Positions 1 to 10,900 of a stretch of DNA of 25,565 nucleotides are shown here, in pieces (position 1 is the stretch's first letter; each line of letters begins with the position of its first letter). Under the pieces are notes generated by a model. The model was not told where the DNA came from and searched no databases. It worked only from the letters and a program-made list of their open reading frames with translations. The stretch covers positions 97,962 through 123,526 of the forward strand of contig NW_019091474.1 in assembly GCF_001949145.1 (NCBI RefSeq), in the 5' to 3' direction. The stretch comes from Acanthaster planci. Lineage: Eukaryota > Echinodermata > Asteroidea > Valvatida > Acanthasteridae. Both the position numbers and the translations under genes were made by a program.

Positions 1-19
1 CATACCTTGCTGCATATGA

Positions 20-167
20 CCTCGTGATTTGGGGCAAGCTTTTGCTTAGTTACATAAGAGACACCTTGCAACAATACACTGTTCCCTATGGGTAAGAACT
101 GCACAAAGGAACCAGTCCATTCCAGGGATGGTGGTTGCTATGCAAAAGCTTGCCCCGAATCACGAGG
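20..167. repeat. Foldback element with 26-bp inverted arms
   Basis: Positions 20-45 and 142-167 are inverted copies of each other with one mismatch (cctcgtgattTggggcaagc-type arm, T against C), separated by about 96 bases. Weaker pairing continues outward on both sides. This is the architecture of a MITE or foldback element. No transposase and no convincing target-site duplication are visible, and the outer left part may lie beyond the window. Confidence 0.6.
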
Positions 168-2290
168 TATAGCAACAGTGTATTTAGTCTGAGGAATTCA
201 AATTGTTACGTTTCTATACAATCAGATAACACAGTGTACCAGATTTTATTCAAATTTAACTCGCAAGCGGCATATTACCGCGTTCTGGCATGCCCGGTGT
301 GTCCATAACGAGAGCGCAGCGAATGTTTGCTATGCACCATCTGTTTCACAATCATAATTAGCCCCCTTGGTATCCCATGATCATCGCCGCAAATTGTCGC
401 TGGTAATCTGCATCCTTAACGCTTTGTGTACTGCAGTATAGCAAGTTAAATATACATTCATGCTATCGTTGGTGCTTGGTCTTGTCTGACAACATCATCA
501 AATTTAATGCTTGCCTTGTTGCTTGTATTAGGCCTAGGCTGTGTATCCGAAGAGTTCATGTGCAGTTATTGCCCTTACCGAGTGTTTGCTCCTTGTCTTT
601 TTTTGAGAATAAATGGCCCAGCTGTTTATTAGATAATGTGTTTTATTTGAATCATTTTATCACCAAATTAGCACAAAAAGGTATTTTATGAGCAGGGATC
701 TCATGATAACTCCTTCTGATGAAACAGCGTATTTCGTTTCTCATGAACTTAACTGTCCTGTGGTGATTAATATATTATGTGCCAGTCTTAGCCAAATTCG
801 TGCAAATACTTCGAAAACTGATGTTTTGGAGTGAAAAAATAAAATTACAAACATTGAGAGGATAATTGAAAAGTGCATCAAAATCGATTTTAAAAAATCA
901 TTTGCGACGAAAAAAGTAAGTCCAATATAAGATATTTTTCTTTCTATCTCCATGTCACTGCGAGAAGATGTAGTAAATGCCACAAATATTGCTACAATAT
1001 TACTGGCCTCACTTTCTGGCTAAGCTGGTAGCAGTAATCAGGCATTTTTGGAATGTTACTATTGTTCGTCTGACCGCGCAGCCACGATCATCGAGCACTC
1101 TGATGTGCTAGATCAAGATGGAACTCCTTCTGTGTCCTTCCCCCATGGCCCAACCACGCAGCAACGTGGAGGGGGAAATTCCAACGTTCCAAAACGCAAA
1201 GATAAAGGAGTGAAAGAACACGCGAACACGTCGCTGCTAATTTCCATATGCAGAGTTGGGCTAAATAGGAGGCCTGGGAATGCAGGGCAACGACACGAAT
1301 AAAACACAGGGGCGCTAAAGTTTCACAATCGAGGGATGCGGGTGTGCGGCAGTAGCGCATTTGCTAAGCATAGTGTTTCAAAAGTAGACATAGTTTATCA
1401 GCCTAAATGGTATAATAAAGGTCTCCCATTTGAACAAAAAATACTTGAATTGGGGTGAGGTTAACCCTCGGTTTCGGAAGCATTGGGGAGAAAACTCAAC
1501 AAACTCAAACCTCAAATAATTGGGTTTCCGCCAACTATTAACATAGAAGCCCACTCGTTTCGATGTCTCGGACACGAGTCGACTGCTGTGTTCTTAGATG
1601 AAGTTTTTCAACGAATCCGCAATGTCACATTGCCAAGGAGGCGCATTACTCCAAGGTAAATTCACTGATAACTCCTAGCCGTTGAAAACTACTCCTTTTT
1701 AAGGGAATGAGAACCTGTGACGAGATGAACGTTGTGTTTGTTGGTAGACAAACATTGAGTTGTTTTGGGAAACTATTTGGGTTTGATGAAAAAGAAGGTT
1801 CAAACGGGCGGGAATCGAACAGGTGTCGTTAAGTCCACAGTTCAAAATGTAAAACTCAAAATATATGCAGGGCCCAATCATACACGCGCTTTAGAAGATA
1901 CAGTGCATTTACCAGCCAGGAACAAGCCAAAATGAAATCCGTGTCTCTGTATGAGATCACTACCCTACATGCCAACGTAGAGCACGACAGTACACGTTCA
2001 CATGCCTCCCCTGCCACGTGGTTGGCATTTTGCCAGCTTCCCCCAAATAGCGGGCTCTGTAACACGCTTCTTACCGTTACGGCTGCCTTAAGGGTCGAGT
2101 TGCCGGCATTTTCAACAAATAGCAATTTTTTTTCATTAGCGGCGCACAGCGTGTGTAAACAATGCAACGAGGCAAACACTTAGACAATGGATGCAGATAT
2201 TAACTCCAGCTTTCGATAGGCAACTGCAGACCTTAACGTTCGGGATTCATTTTTAGTTTTTTTTTAATGATTTGAAGGTTTTTTCCGGTG
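168..2290. other. Non-coding stretch, no gene recognised
   Basis: Only short reading frames occur here (all under about 110 codons) and none has a recognisable domain, a good splice context or biased composition. A tRNA B-box-like string lies on the minus strand at 1811-1821 (TGTTCGATTCC), but no tRNA cloverleaf can be folded around it, so it may be a SINE remnant. Confidence 0.5.
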
Positions 2291-2293
2291 TGA

Positions 2294-2564
2294 TGACGTC
2301 ATCAGCCCATATTTTTTGCAAAACGATTACAGACGTAAAAGTCTAATTTTCAAGCGATTCCAGCAAACTTAACCACCTTCTTCAAAATAGATTTTGCTTT
2401 TTTAACCGATCAATAGAGGGCGCTTGAGCGTTGAATGACGTCACAGGTGCATTTCAGAGGAAGATTGCTGTGTTGGAGACTAACACCGTTGAAAATAGGT
2501 TTTTATCTATTATCAAATTGAAATGATAAAGCACTTCCGGTTTTGACCAGTTTCGACAGGAAGT
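2294..2564. promoter_or_regulatory. Cluster of CRE and ETS-like sites (possible promoter or enhancer)
   Basis: Two perfect cAMP-response-element palindromes TGACGTCA lie at 2294-2301 and 2436-2443. An inverted pair of ETS-type cores follows: CACTTCCGG at 2532-2540 and CAGGAAGT at 2557-2564. Such combinations are typical of CREB and ETS/GABP-driven animal promoters. No coding exon is recognisable nearby on either strand, so any transcript would be non-coding or would have its coding part outside the window. Chance or transposon origin remains possible. Confidence 0.3.
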
Positions 2565-2639
2565 AAAGGTCACGCGATGTTACGAGCACGAAAGGAAACA
2601 GACACCGAAGACTAAATATACTCCATCACTTGGTGAGAA

Positions 2640-3910
2640 CAGCAGGCAGCGGGAGGTCATGGTTGATTTCATGTGGAATTTGAAAATTTAACCAAAATAA
2701 AAATGTACGCGCTTGTAATTGGTAACCTGGATTTTTTAGTCTTGATTTTAATTAATTTAATCGACTGTAATTTGTATGAAATTACCTTATAGTTTTAGAA
2801 TCGTGCATAGTTAAAATTTAATTTTTCTTCCATTTTCAGTTTCATCATATCTTAAAGATATTCAATGCTCTCTGTAAAGATTTCCTGGAGTGAGTTCCAT
2901 ATACGAATGTCACTTGACACGTGTGCATAAAACTTATGAGGCTGTTATAAAAAAGTTTTTTTCCAAAGAAAACACTTGTAAAAGTTGACTTTTTAGGTTA
3001 TAATATTGCTTTCTGGGGGCTAATGAGGTCCTGCAGGGAAAAATTAGTGACATTTGCAGGTGGAAATCTTACCAATTTCCTTTCCATAAAAGTTATAGAA
3101 AAGCACTGTAAATTATTTTGGGACACTGTTCAGTGTTTGTTTTTCTTCAAATGATTGTACGGGGTCCTAGGTTACCAAAGTGTTCATTCTCTTCTTGTTT
3201 CTTCCTTATTTCGTCTTCAGCTTCTTCGTTCTTTCACAATCGTCGTATCAACAGCAAGCCATTCGCACATACATAAGCTAAACGTAAATTCATTCGTTTT
3301 ATGTACTAGGAACTGGCTTATACTACCACGGATTGAAAATGAATGTGTTCAATCATGGACAAACGAAACCATCATGTTCCTAGGCAGTTCGCTCATTCAC
3401 ACATATGCTTTTGTGCAACCGGGAACACACAATACGGTGGTCTAATGTTGTCTAATCATTTTTTACGCATCAGTTTATCTCCATGAACTTTATTTCTTTG
3501 TATTTTGTTAAAGTAAATGATGGTCTCCATCTGCGGAAAGAAGTGTTGAATTGGTGTCCGACGTCATTTACCTCGAAATCCACAGCAAAGTAGTATGAGC
3601 TCTCAAGTAAGTGGTTCAAAAAGGCATAGGAGTGAAAATACGTGCCAAACCAAAAGGATATAATAATCACTGTTGGATGAAAAAAAAAAGGTCTTCTGCA
3701 GTGACTTGGGAAAAAAAGCCAAATAAACACGTATTTCCAAAATTCTCAGTTTTGTCGCATGGTTTGTAACTTTAAAACAGCTTTCATCTTACAAATCTCA
3801 TTAGTTTTATGCGTTATTTACAGTTAATCCGTGATACTGTTTCATTTGTTTCAAATTTTCAAACCGATCAGCATCGCCTAATGCGTTAAAGTACATGTCA
3901 AGCGCACGGC
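2640..3910. other. Non-coding stretch, nothing recognised
   Basis: AT-rich sequence with a 96-codon plus-strand and an 86-codon minus-strand open frame. Neither has a recognisable domain, and neither is flanked by convincing splice signals. I see no repeats or RNA genes. Confidence 0.5.
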
Positions 3911-3916
3911 TTTACA

Positions 3917-4170
3917 CCACTGATCTCTATACACTGGATAGGCAGCTCTCCTCTGTGAAGCGATTGCGCAGCCATCTTAGGCTATTCAATACAATGGCAT
4001 TTTCCAGGTCACCCGCTTTAGCGCCGTGCATGAATGCACTTTAGCAACTGGACGGACTTAAGTTGGAGGCTATTGTATTGAATATCCTCAGAGGGCCGCG
4101 CGATCACTTCAATTCACACATAGGCAGTTATTGCTCAGTTATTGCTATGCAGTGTATAGAGATCACTGAT
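3917..4170. repeat. Foldback/MITE-like palindrome about 255 bp
   Basis: Imperfect inverted arms (about 3917-3996 and 4071-4170) surround a short centre. Perfectly matching blocks include the 16-mer tgatctctatacactg (3921-3936) against its reverse complement at 4150-4165, and tattcaatacaat (3983-3995) against 4072-4084. Between these blocks the arms differ by substitutions and small indels, so this is an old foldback copy. A 106-codon open frame crosses the right arm and is not considered a gene. Confidence 0.65.
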
Positions 4171-5500
4171 GTTCACCCAGCACTGCCTATGGGATTGTAT
4201 GGGGTGGTGCATGACAGGGGTAGCCATAATCCGGTCCCTTCTCTTGCAACCACGGCTTCTTTTACATCAAAAGAGGCAAAGGTGGAGAGCTGTAGTAAGT
4301 GTTCGATACTTTTGCATGTCGTAGTCACGCTTGGAGACGCCGCAAAGCGTGTTGCCAACATAAAGAGCAACATACACTGTTGAAAATATTTCTTGTTGGG
4401 ATTTTCCCGAAGATATACCCCACATTCGGTCATATATATTCGGTCATACATGACAATGGAAACTTTTTTTAGTGATATTGAGCCATTTTTATGCAACATC
4501 GTCATTAGAAGCCAGTATTGATCCTTGACATATCATAAGCTGATTTTTATCGACATCCTTCTAAATTCGACACTATTCTAATATCAGCTGGAATTTTGGT
4601 TGAGCGATAAATCGCTGTGACAGAATAAAGCCACAGCAAACCAGATTTTTAAGTTGGCTTTAAAAATCCTTCAGAGCTAATAACCATCAGGATGACCTTA
4701 TGTGCAACACTGGCTTCATAATGAATTGTTTTTACAAATAGTCTTATAGAAAACCCCAGTTGCAAGAATATGTTGATATGTTTTACATGAGTAGAAGGAA
4801 TAAACGAATTTTCACGGCTCGACAAAGGGTACCATATATTTGATTACCTGACGTGACTGAATAATGATATAACTCCATCACACGTTTTCGTGTTCACCAC
4901 AAAAGCTTGCTTGCGTTCAGTGTACGACCCTGAACAATAAGCAAAACTAAGACCAGAAAGGAAAAAAATACCTGTTCACCTGGTGTTCGGTCATGCAAGT
5001 ATATCCATTATATGAGAAGAGCAGGCCATTTTGTTCAAGGGGTGAGACTTTTCTTCTCCGAAATCTCAGTTAGAGACGGCATTGTTAGATTTTGTCACGC
5101 TGCGCCAAACAGAAGGCCGTCAATGAACTGGTTTGCGTTGTTGAATCCATGTAAATAGTTACATAGGGGAAGTAAAGGACCTGATATACCCTTCGGGGGT
5201 CAGTTTTTCCTCACAAGTTTCACGTGCGAACATGGCTGCCGCTTTGATGATGTACTGCCACTGTATTCCGCCGTGCCCTTTACAACCGTTGGTGCGTGTA
5301 CTCATCTAAACGGCACAGCTATCTGGTTGCACAAGTAAAGTAAGTGTTTCGTTTGATAATACCTTTGTCAGACAATAAATGCCACAGTTGCATTTTAAGC
5401 AGTTGAATCACGATCTGTGAAAAATTTCATGCAGGCAATTATCTGTCTCATTAATAGAAATTTTGTGCAACTTTCCATACACTACTGGAAACTACACTGT
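4171..5500. other. Non-coding stretch, nothing recognised
   Basis: AT-rich sequence without a recognisable exon, RNA gene or repeat. The longest open frames (minus strand 4173-4505) overlap the foldback element and have no known domain. Confidence 0.5.
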
Positions 5501-5504
5501 ATTA

Positions 5505-5886
5505 GAAACAGATGTCTGCATGGGAGTCAGGTTGGCACGGTAATTCTTTCCTCGTCTTCCACCTCTGTGGTCCCGGGTTCGATTCCCGGCCCGGTCCACA
5601 TGTGGACTGGGTTTTCAGTCCCTACCTGACTCTGTGGGTTTTACCTAGAACATTCCTCTGGGGTTTTCCTCCCACATCTAAAATTGTAACTGCTACTAAC
5701 TGTCTCCCCTTTACTGATGTTGGTGAAAATGGGTCGTTTGGCGACTGCCCGAGGCGCCTTTGTATGCCATCGGCTAAACTGTGTTTAATGTATTCATTGT
5801 TCCACGCTTAATGTCTTCACTGTACAGCGCATTTGAACATATCTATATGAAATTTGCGCTTTATAAATGAATTTATTATTATTATA
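5505..5886 (+). mobile_element. tRNA-derived SINE with LINE-type 3' tail
   Basis: The head carries RNA polymerase III promoter boxes. A degenerate A box lies at about 5521-5535 (TGGGAGTCAGGTTGG) and a consensus-perfect B box GGTTCGATTCC at 5576-5586. The B box sits in a perfect 5-bp T-stem (ccggg/cccgg). A body of about 240 bp follows. The 3' end (from 5824) reads ACAGCGC, then GCTTTATAAAT, then (TTA)n at 5873-5885, a tail typical of SINEs mobilised by L2/CR1-type LINEs. The LINE at 15050-16836 has the same tail pattern, suggesting this class of LINE supplied the reverse transcriptase. The exact 5' boundary is uncertain. Confidence 0.8.
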
Positions 5887-6859
5887 TTGAAGAAGTGCAC
5901 CTTTCCAATCTTGTCCATGCTTTTACTGGCAAAGGAGAGCGATATTGTGTTGGTGCCATTACAGGGCAAGGACACTCTTCATAATTGTCAGGACTTCAGC
6001 TCAAGTAAACATCTTCAAAAATGGCTGAAAAAGGCTTCAAGATACCCTTTTAGATGAGAAAACAGGAAATGGAAATCAAATTGAAAGCGACACACGGGAG
6101 TAGTTAAATGCATTTACTAATTGCATCGCCTTGTCCAATTGGCACAGTGGGGACTGTGTTTTGAGACTATACACTACATTTTTCTCCTAAAAATATTTTC
6201 AGTACTTTCCTGACGACAAGGGCACCGATTACGATTCATTCTACACGTGTATTATTAAGGTATAAGTTTGGTTGATTAGGGATTGATTTTGCGTGTGTGC
6301 TGTGCAATTCTTATCACGTATAAGACTACGGCTCCTTTACCTAGTATCCAGAAATCTTGATCGGACCGTACTTCATTTACGTCGAATGCACTTACAAGGT
6401 ATATATATATATATATGCATTGGTTGGCCCCACTACTGTAATCTGTTGAAACATGAAAAAGGAAGATTTTTTGATGTAAATCTTATTCTTTTAGGCAATG
6501 GATGGTGATTGCGTGCAAATGTATATTGAAGAAACACAAACATTTTGTCAAAATAACGCTAAATTCTTGCGTCGAGAATTAAAAATGGCAACATTTCTTG
6601 ACAAAAGTGTTTGCGTCAAAATGAAAATTAAGGTCAAAGCGTAGCCTCTAAAACGTTAATGTTAAATTTACAACATTAAATAGCACATTAAATACGTGTA
6701 ACAAACATTTACCATTGGGTTAATGTTGTGAACCACAGTACAGTAGGCCTACTGCACGTTTAACACAAATATTTTAAAAGCCTAATTCGGGGGCCAAGGA
6801 AACGAAGTATTTTATTTTTGGCTTGGCCTTTCAGAGGTCTTGTAGATTGTAGCATCGAC
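5887..6859. other. Non-coding stretch with an AT microsatellite
   Basis: An (AT)n run lies at about 6400-6416. No gene or RNA is recognised in the rest. Confidence 0.5.
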
Positions 6860-7015
6860 ATGTATGGTAAGTCATGGAGAAATAGGGCAGGAACAATTGA
6901 TGAGTCCACAAATTTCACCGGGAAAATGTTTTGTGCAGTCTGCTCTCAAATGTCAGACAAGAATTTAGCAGCACACTGGGGTAGGCACAACCACGCTGAG
7001 CACCGCATGAAATAA
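6860..7015 (+). CDS. Weak candidate: short ORF with one zinc-finger-like motif
   Basis: A frame that starts at ATG 6860 and ends in TAA at 7013-7015 contains FCAVCSQMSDKNLAAHWGRH, that is C-x2-C-x10-H-x3-H, close to but shorter than the classical C2H2 spacing. A plausible splice acceptor (cctttcag) lies near 6834 just before it, so it could be a terminal exon of a gene or a piece of a transposon. No partner exon is recognised upstream. The single short motif may well be chance. Confidence 0.15.
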   Translation: MYGKSWRNRAGTIDESTNFTGKMFCAVCSQMSDKNLAAHWGRHNHAEHRMK

Positions 7016-7105
7016 TCCCTACGTGTAGTAAACGTGTCTACTGCAGGGACAAGGCTTTTCTGCAGACTGTAAAGCAGCACTGTGCCTATATATGTATGTA
7101 CCTGA

Positions 7106-7113
7106 TGACGTCA
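7106..7113. promoter_or_regulatory. Full CRE palindrome TGACGTCA
   Basis: A perfect 8-bp CREB/ATF site lies about 600 bp upstream of the first recognised exon of the plus-strand transporter gene. It could belong to that gene's promoter if the transcription start is nearby, but no TATA box or initiator can be assigned with confidence. Confidence 0.25.
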
Positions 7114-7390
7114 GTTTTTTGTTTACACTACAAAGCGTAACAGAGCCATTCGGGTGCACGGTCCACTAAACATCAGAGAACCAGGGTGGATGCTCGTGTC
7201 AGGTTTCACGTCTACATGCATACGGAATACGGTCATTAAATTCACGGCGATCATCGGTCTTTTTATATACATGTAAGTGGTGGATGTCGACCTCAGTAGA
7301 CTAAGAACATTGTGATTTAACCTGTCCAAAGGTCACACAGAACTTCCACTGGATCCCACCACCCAGCGCTATTTATGAGTGAGACCGATA

Positions 7391-7592
7391 CGGTAAAATA
7401 GCCCCCTCTAACTATGAAGTTAATATATCACCGTATGATGCAATGCAGTAGGCAAACTTATAAGTGAGGCTTGTTCGAGCCTTCTCCTTGCAAATTTTCG
7501 TGACACTGAGTAGCCTCACGTGTAAGCGTGCCTGCTGTATTGCATCATACGATAATATATTAGCATCACGGTTCTTGCAGGCTATTTTGCTG
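7391..7592. repeat. 200-bp palindrome with 81-bp arms
   Basis: Arms 7391-7471 and 7512-7592 are reverse complements along their whole length at about three quarters identity or better by eye. The best block is cgtatgatgcaat. The loop is 40 bp. A third, shorter copy of the inner arm (cctcacttataagta) follows at about 7599-7613. It resembles a foldback MITE. It ends about 110 bp before the first transporter exon, so it lies in the promoter or in a 5' UTR intron. Confidence 0.7.
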
Positions 7593-7732
7593 CACAGGCC
7601 TCACTTATAAGTAGCGGTGGGTAGTCGGATCGGGTGGAAATTCATGGGTGCTTTGCGTTCGTGAACATTTTCATCCCTCTTTATACTTCTGCCCAGTTGC
7701 AGATATAAAAGACTTTCAACCGTGTAAATCCA

Positions 7733-7934
7733 ATGACAGAAGGCAGACACAGTTCCCGATGTCTCCAAGGTTTCTACATTGTCCTCTGCATGCACATCAG
7801 CACAATGCTTTGGACTGGACTCCTCGCCAAAGGTCTAGGGGTGATGTTACCCACGCTGCGGGAGCAATTTTCAGCCGACACCTGGATGATCGGGAGTCTG
7901 ATAGCAGCCGTGAATGCCGCAGCAGGTTTTGCAG
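7733..7934 (+). CDS. Plus-strand transporter, coding exon 1
   Basis: The ATG at 7733 is chosen because an in-frame TAA lies at 7706-7708 and MFS helix 1 begins about 13 codons later. A strong acceptor (tctgcccagttgcag, ending at 7702) precedes it, so the exon probably starts at 7703 with 30 nt of 5' UTR and a non-coding first exon lies further upstream. The exon encodes TM1, the loop PTLREQFSADTWMIG and the start of TM2. The donor is GCAG|GTAGGC after 7934, phase 1. Confidence 0.8.
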
Positions 7935-10900
7935 GTAGGCTGTGGACGGAAAATTACGTTCATCCTCCAATAGAGGAAGGACACAGAAGGAGTTGCAAAG
8001 CAGGCACTTCAAAATGTTCAATGATGGTCACCGCCGAGTCAGACGAATAATAGAAAACAATCCAAAAAGGCCTGATTACTGCCTGCATTTTAGCCGGACA
8101 AGCGGGGCCAGTAATATCCTAACAATAATTGTAGGTTTTGCTTGCGATTAAAAACAAATTATCGCTGTTACCTGGAAAAAGGAGAGAAGAATCCCCGATA
8201 TTAGACCTACCTTTGCCATCGTAAATAAACTTTTAATGTTTGATACACTGTTCCATTACCCATGCAAAGTTTGCAGTTTTATTCTCCTCCGTCCAATACA
8301 TCAGTGTTGAAAGAGTTGGTACTAATTTGGGTAGGACTGGCCGACAAAATGTTCACTACTGTTGGAAAGCTTAGAGCTTTAGGAACAAAATGCGCTATTT
8401 CATCACAGGCATCGCGAAATCTCATAAAGTACGCTTTTTTACAAGTGCCATAATAAAAATGTCGAAGTGCAGTGAAGAATTTTACGTCCAAAATACAGTG
8501 TATGTAAAAATATCAGTTTGCCATTCTGAGCTCCAGCGGTTCTTTTTCCAGGATAACCCTTTCAGCTCCAGCCCCCCTATGCTATCCCCCTTTCAATACC
8601 GACCTACAGAAGCATAAGCTATCAGCTTAATACCACAACCTGATATGGTCCGTATGCTTTCACGCGGCCCTCTGCAGATTGCATGGGCATAGTAACTGTA
8701 TTTTAGGCCATCGGTCACTCTAGGGGCTAAAAATAAACGTGACTGGTCCGTGCGGGACGAATAAGCTATAAGTCGTGATTTTGATTGGACAGTACTAGAG
8801 CATTAATTAGTCACAATCTTAGTCGAAGCATAGTCCATGACAAAAACTTGTGCTCTTGAAAGGGATTTCCCGAATTTCCCTTTGCTGCCAATATTTCAAC
8901 TTTGAATTTTGTGAATATCTTCACCCCAAATCAATAATGCAATGCAATTAGTAAATAGAATGGAATCAGATTAATTAAAGTTTTGCAGGTAGTCCTGTGC
9001 ATAAAATGCCTTGCTCTTTGTCATCCAAACCCATATTGCCTCGTAAACATCAAAAAGGTTTATTGCACCAGTGGCCTATTCCGTGCTTTGGACTGATTAA
9101 TATTGGGGGGGGGATATTCCCACTCCTCGGGGAATGACACTCATGAACTGCACTAGAAGCTACCCAATGTTTCTATCATTGAGGTGAATAACTGTGGATA
9201 TGACCAATATCGTCATAAGGTTACTCATTTGTAAATTGGGGTTTTGTTTCGCCATGTTTCCGCCATGTTCCCGTGGCTATACGTGTACACGGATTCAGTG
9301 AATCTGTTGCGACGCACTGAAGAAGAAGGTCCGGCTATGCTCCACTCACGCTTTGCTGCTGCCGGAAAACCATCTTCATTGTCTTCCACGGCATCGCTTG
9401 CATCAGAGGATAACATGTCGGAGTCGCTATCGGCCAACAATTGTTACAAAATGTCTTCGTTTTCCATGTTTTGCATGAAAAACAGTGGGAGTGCATAGCG
9501 TACGGCACTCACGCTATTAGTACCCCATAAACGATTCCCGCCTGCCATTGTGCGACCAATCAGAAGTGGGTGCTGAAGTGAGGGCGTCATTACGCTTTAG
9601 GCAACCTGCCAGTTGCATTGTTCCTGAATTGCACTTTGGAAACCAAGGGGTTGCAGTTTTTTGTGCTCACCTGGCACTGTGGTATGCAAATGGGTGTGTC
9701 ATCTGTGCCTTTTTGGCACAACGGGGTTGAAAGGGTTAAAATTCAACATGTGCATGTCAGTGGTATATCGCTTGATTATTTCAACGTAAACTGTTTTGTG
9801 AGTGATCTGTAAGCTGCAATTGAATGCAGCCTTGCTTACTGTTGATTGATTCTTGTGTTTTGTTCGTTTTACACAGATGTCGTTTAAAAAAAAGATTGTC
9901 ATTCTGGAGTATAACCACATAGGCCAAGGGCAAAGGGACCTTCCTCTACTAATGCAACAATTTTTGTCCAAATTCAACTTTAAATATCTTAAGTTTGCAA
10001 CGACGAATTTTAAATCATAGTTGGCAGTTTTTGTTGGTGTTTTTGTTCCATATGCTGCGACGTTTAATACGATCACCTGTAACATGGAAACACCCGTGCA
10101 ATTGGTTGCAGGCTGCTAGAAAAAGCCGTGTGATTAGTTAGATTGCGAGAGATTTGCGACTTAAAATGTTAAAATAAGGCAATACTCCAAAATTATTATA
10201 CCCAACTGCACTGCTCAAGTAATGAAATTGTTCTAATTGATATTTTTCCTATTTTATCAACGCAGGTCCCCTGTCTGGGCCACTAGATGGTATATTTGGA
10301 ACTCGTACTGTGGTCATAATGAGCGGTATCCTTACTGGAGCGTCTATGATTCTGGCGTCTTTTTCAACCAGTACTCTCCATATAGCATTGACGTTATGCT
10401 TGTTGGCAGGTAGTCTTTAACAATACTACACAAGAGTAACAATTATTTTCTTAGAAACCAATGGTCAGAAATAGCTATATTTGATATCAAATTGGAGATT
10501 AAGATGTTTTGCTTTCAAACCCGAAGACTTAATTTAAGTTATTTAACCACACAATACAGGCATAAGCACGGTGCTGGCAACCACCTCAAAAGTTCAAGGT
10601 TTCGGGTTTTTGTTTTGGTTCAGTTCAGTCCTGTCTTTTCTCGTGATTGAACGTAAACACGATTGAAGCATGGATCCACATGGTTTTCTGTAAAAATCAA
10701 GATTAAACCTTTACACCACTTTTGAATCTGGATAAACGGCCAGAATTCCTTTGATATCTGTTTGATGTAGGAGACTTTCTACTCTTACTCCTTTGCGGTC
10801 TTTTCCGTGCAAGTAACATCAGCAAAATCCCCATTAACATTAAAAGTGTGGTTTTTAAAATTTTTTTTAGGCAGCAGTTCTCATTTAAGTGCATAACCCC

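Noticed and set aside
1048-1360. Overlapping 84-90 codon frames on both strands
   Set aside because: No domain, no splice signals and no family resemblance; probably chance in a locally GC-richer stretch.
1811-1821. B-box-like string on the minus strand suggesting a tRNA gene
   Set aside because: No T-stem pairing and no A box at the right distance; at most a SINE remnant.
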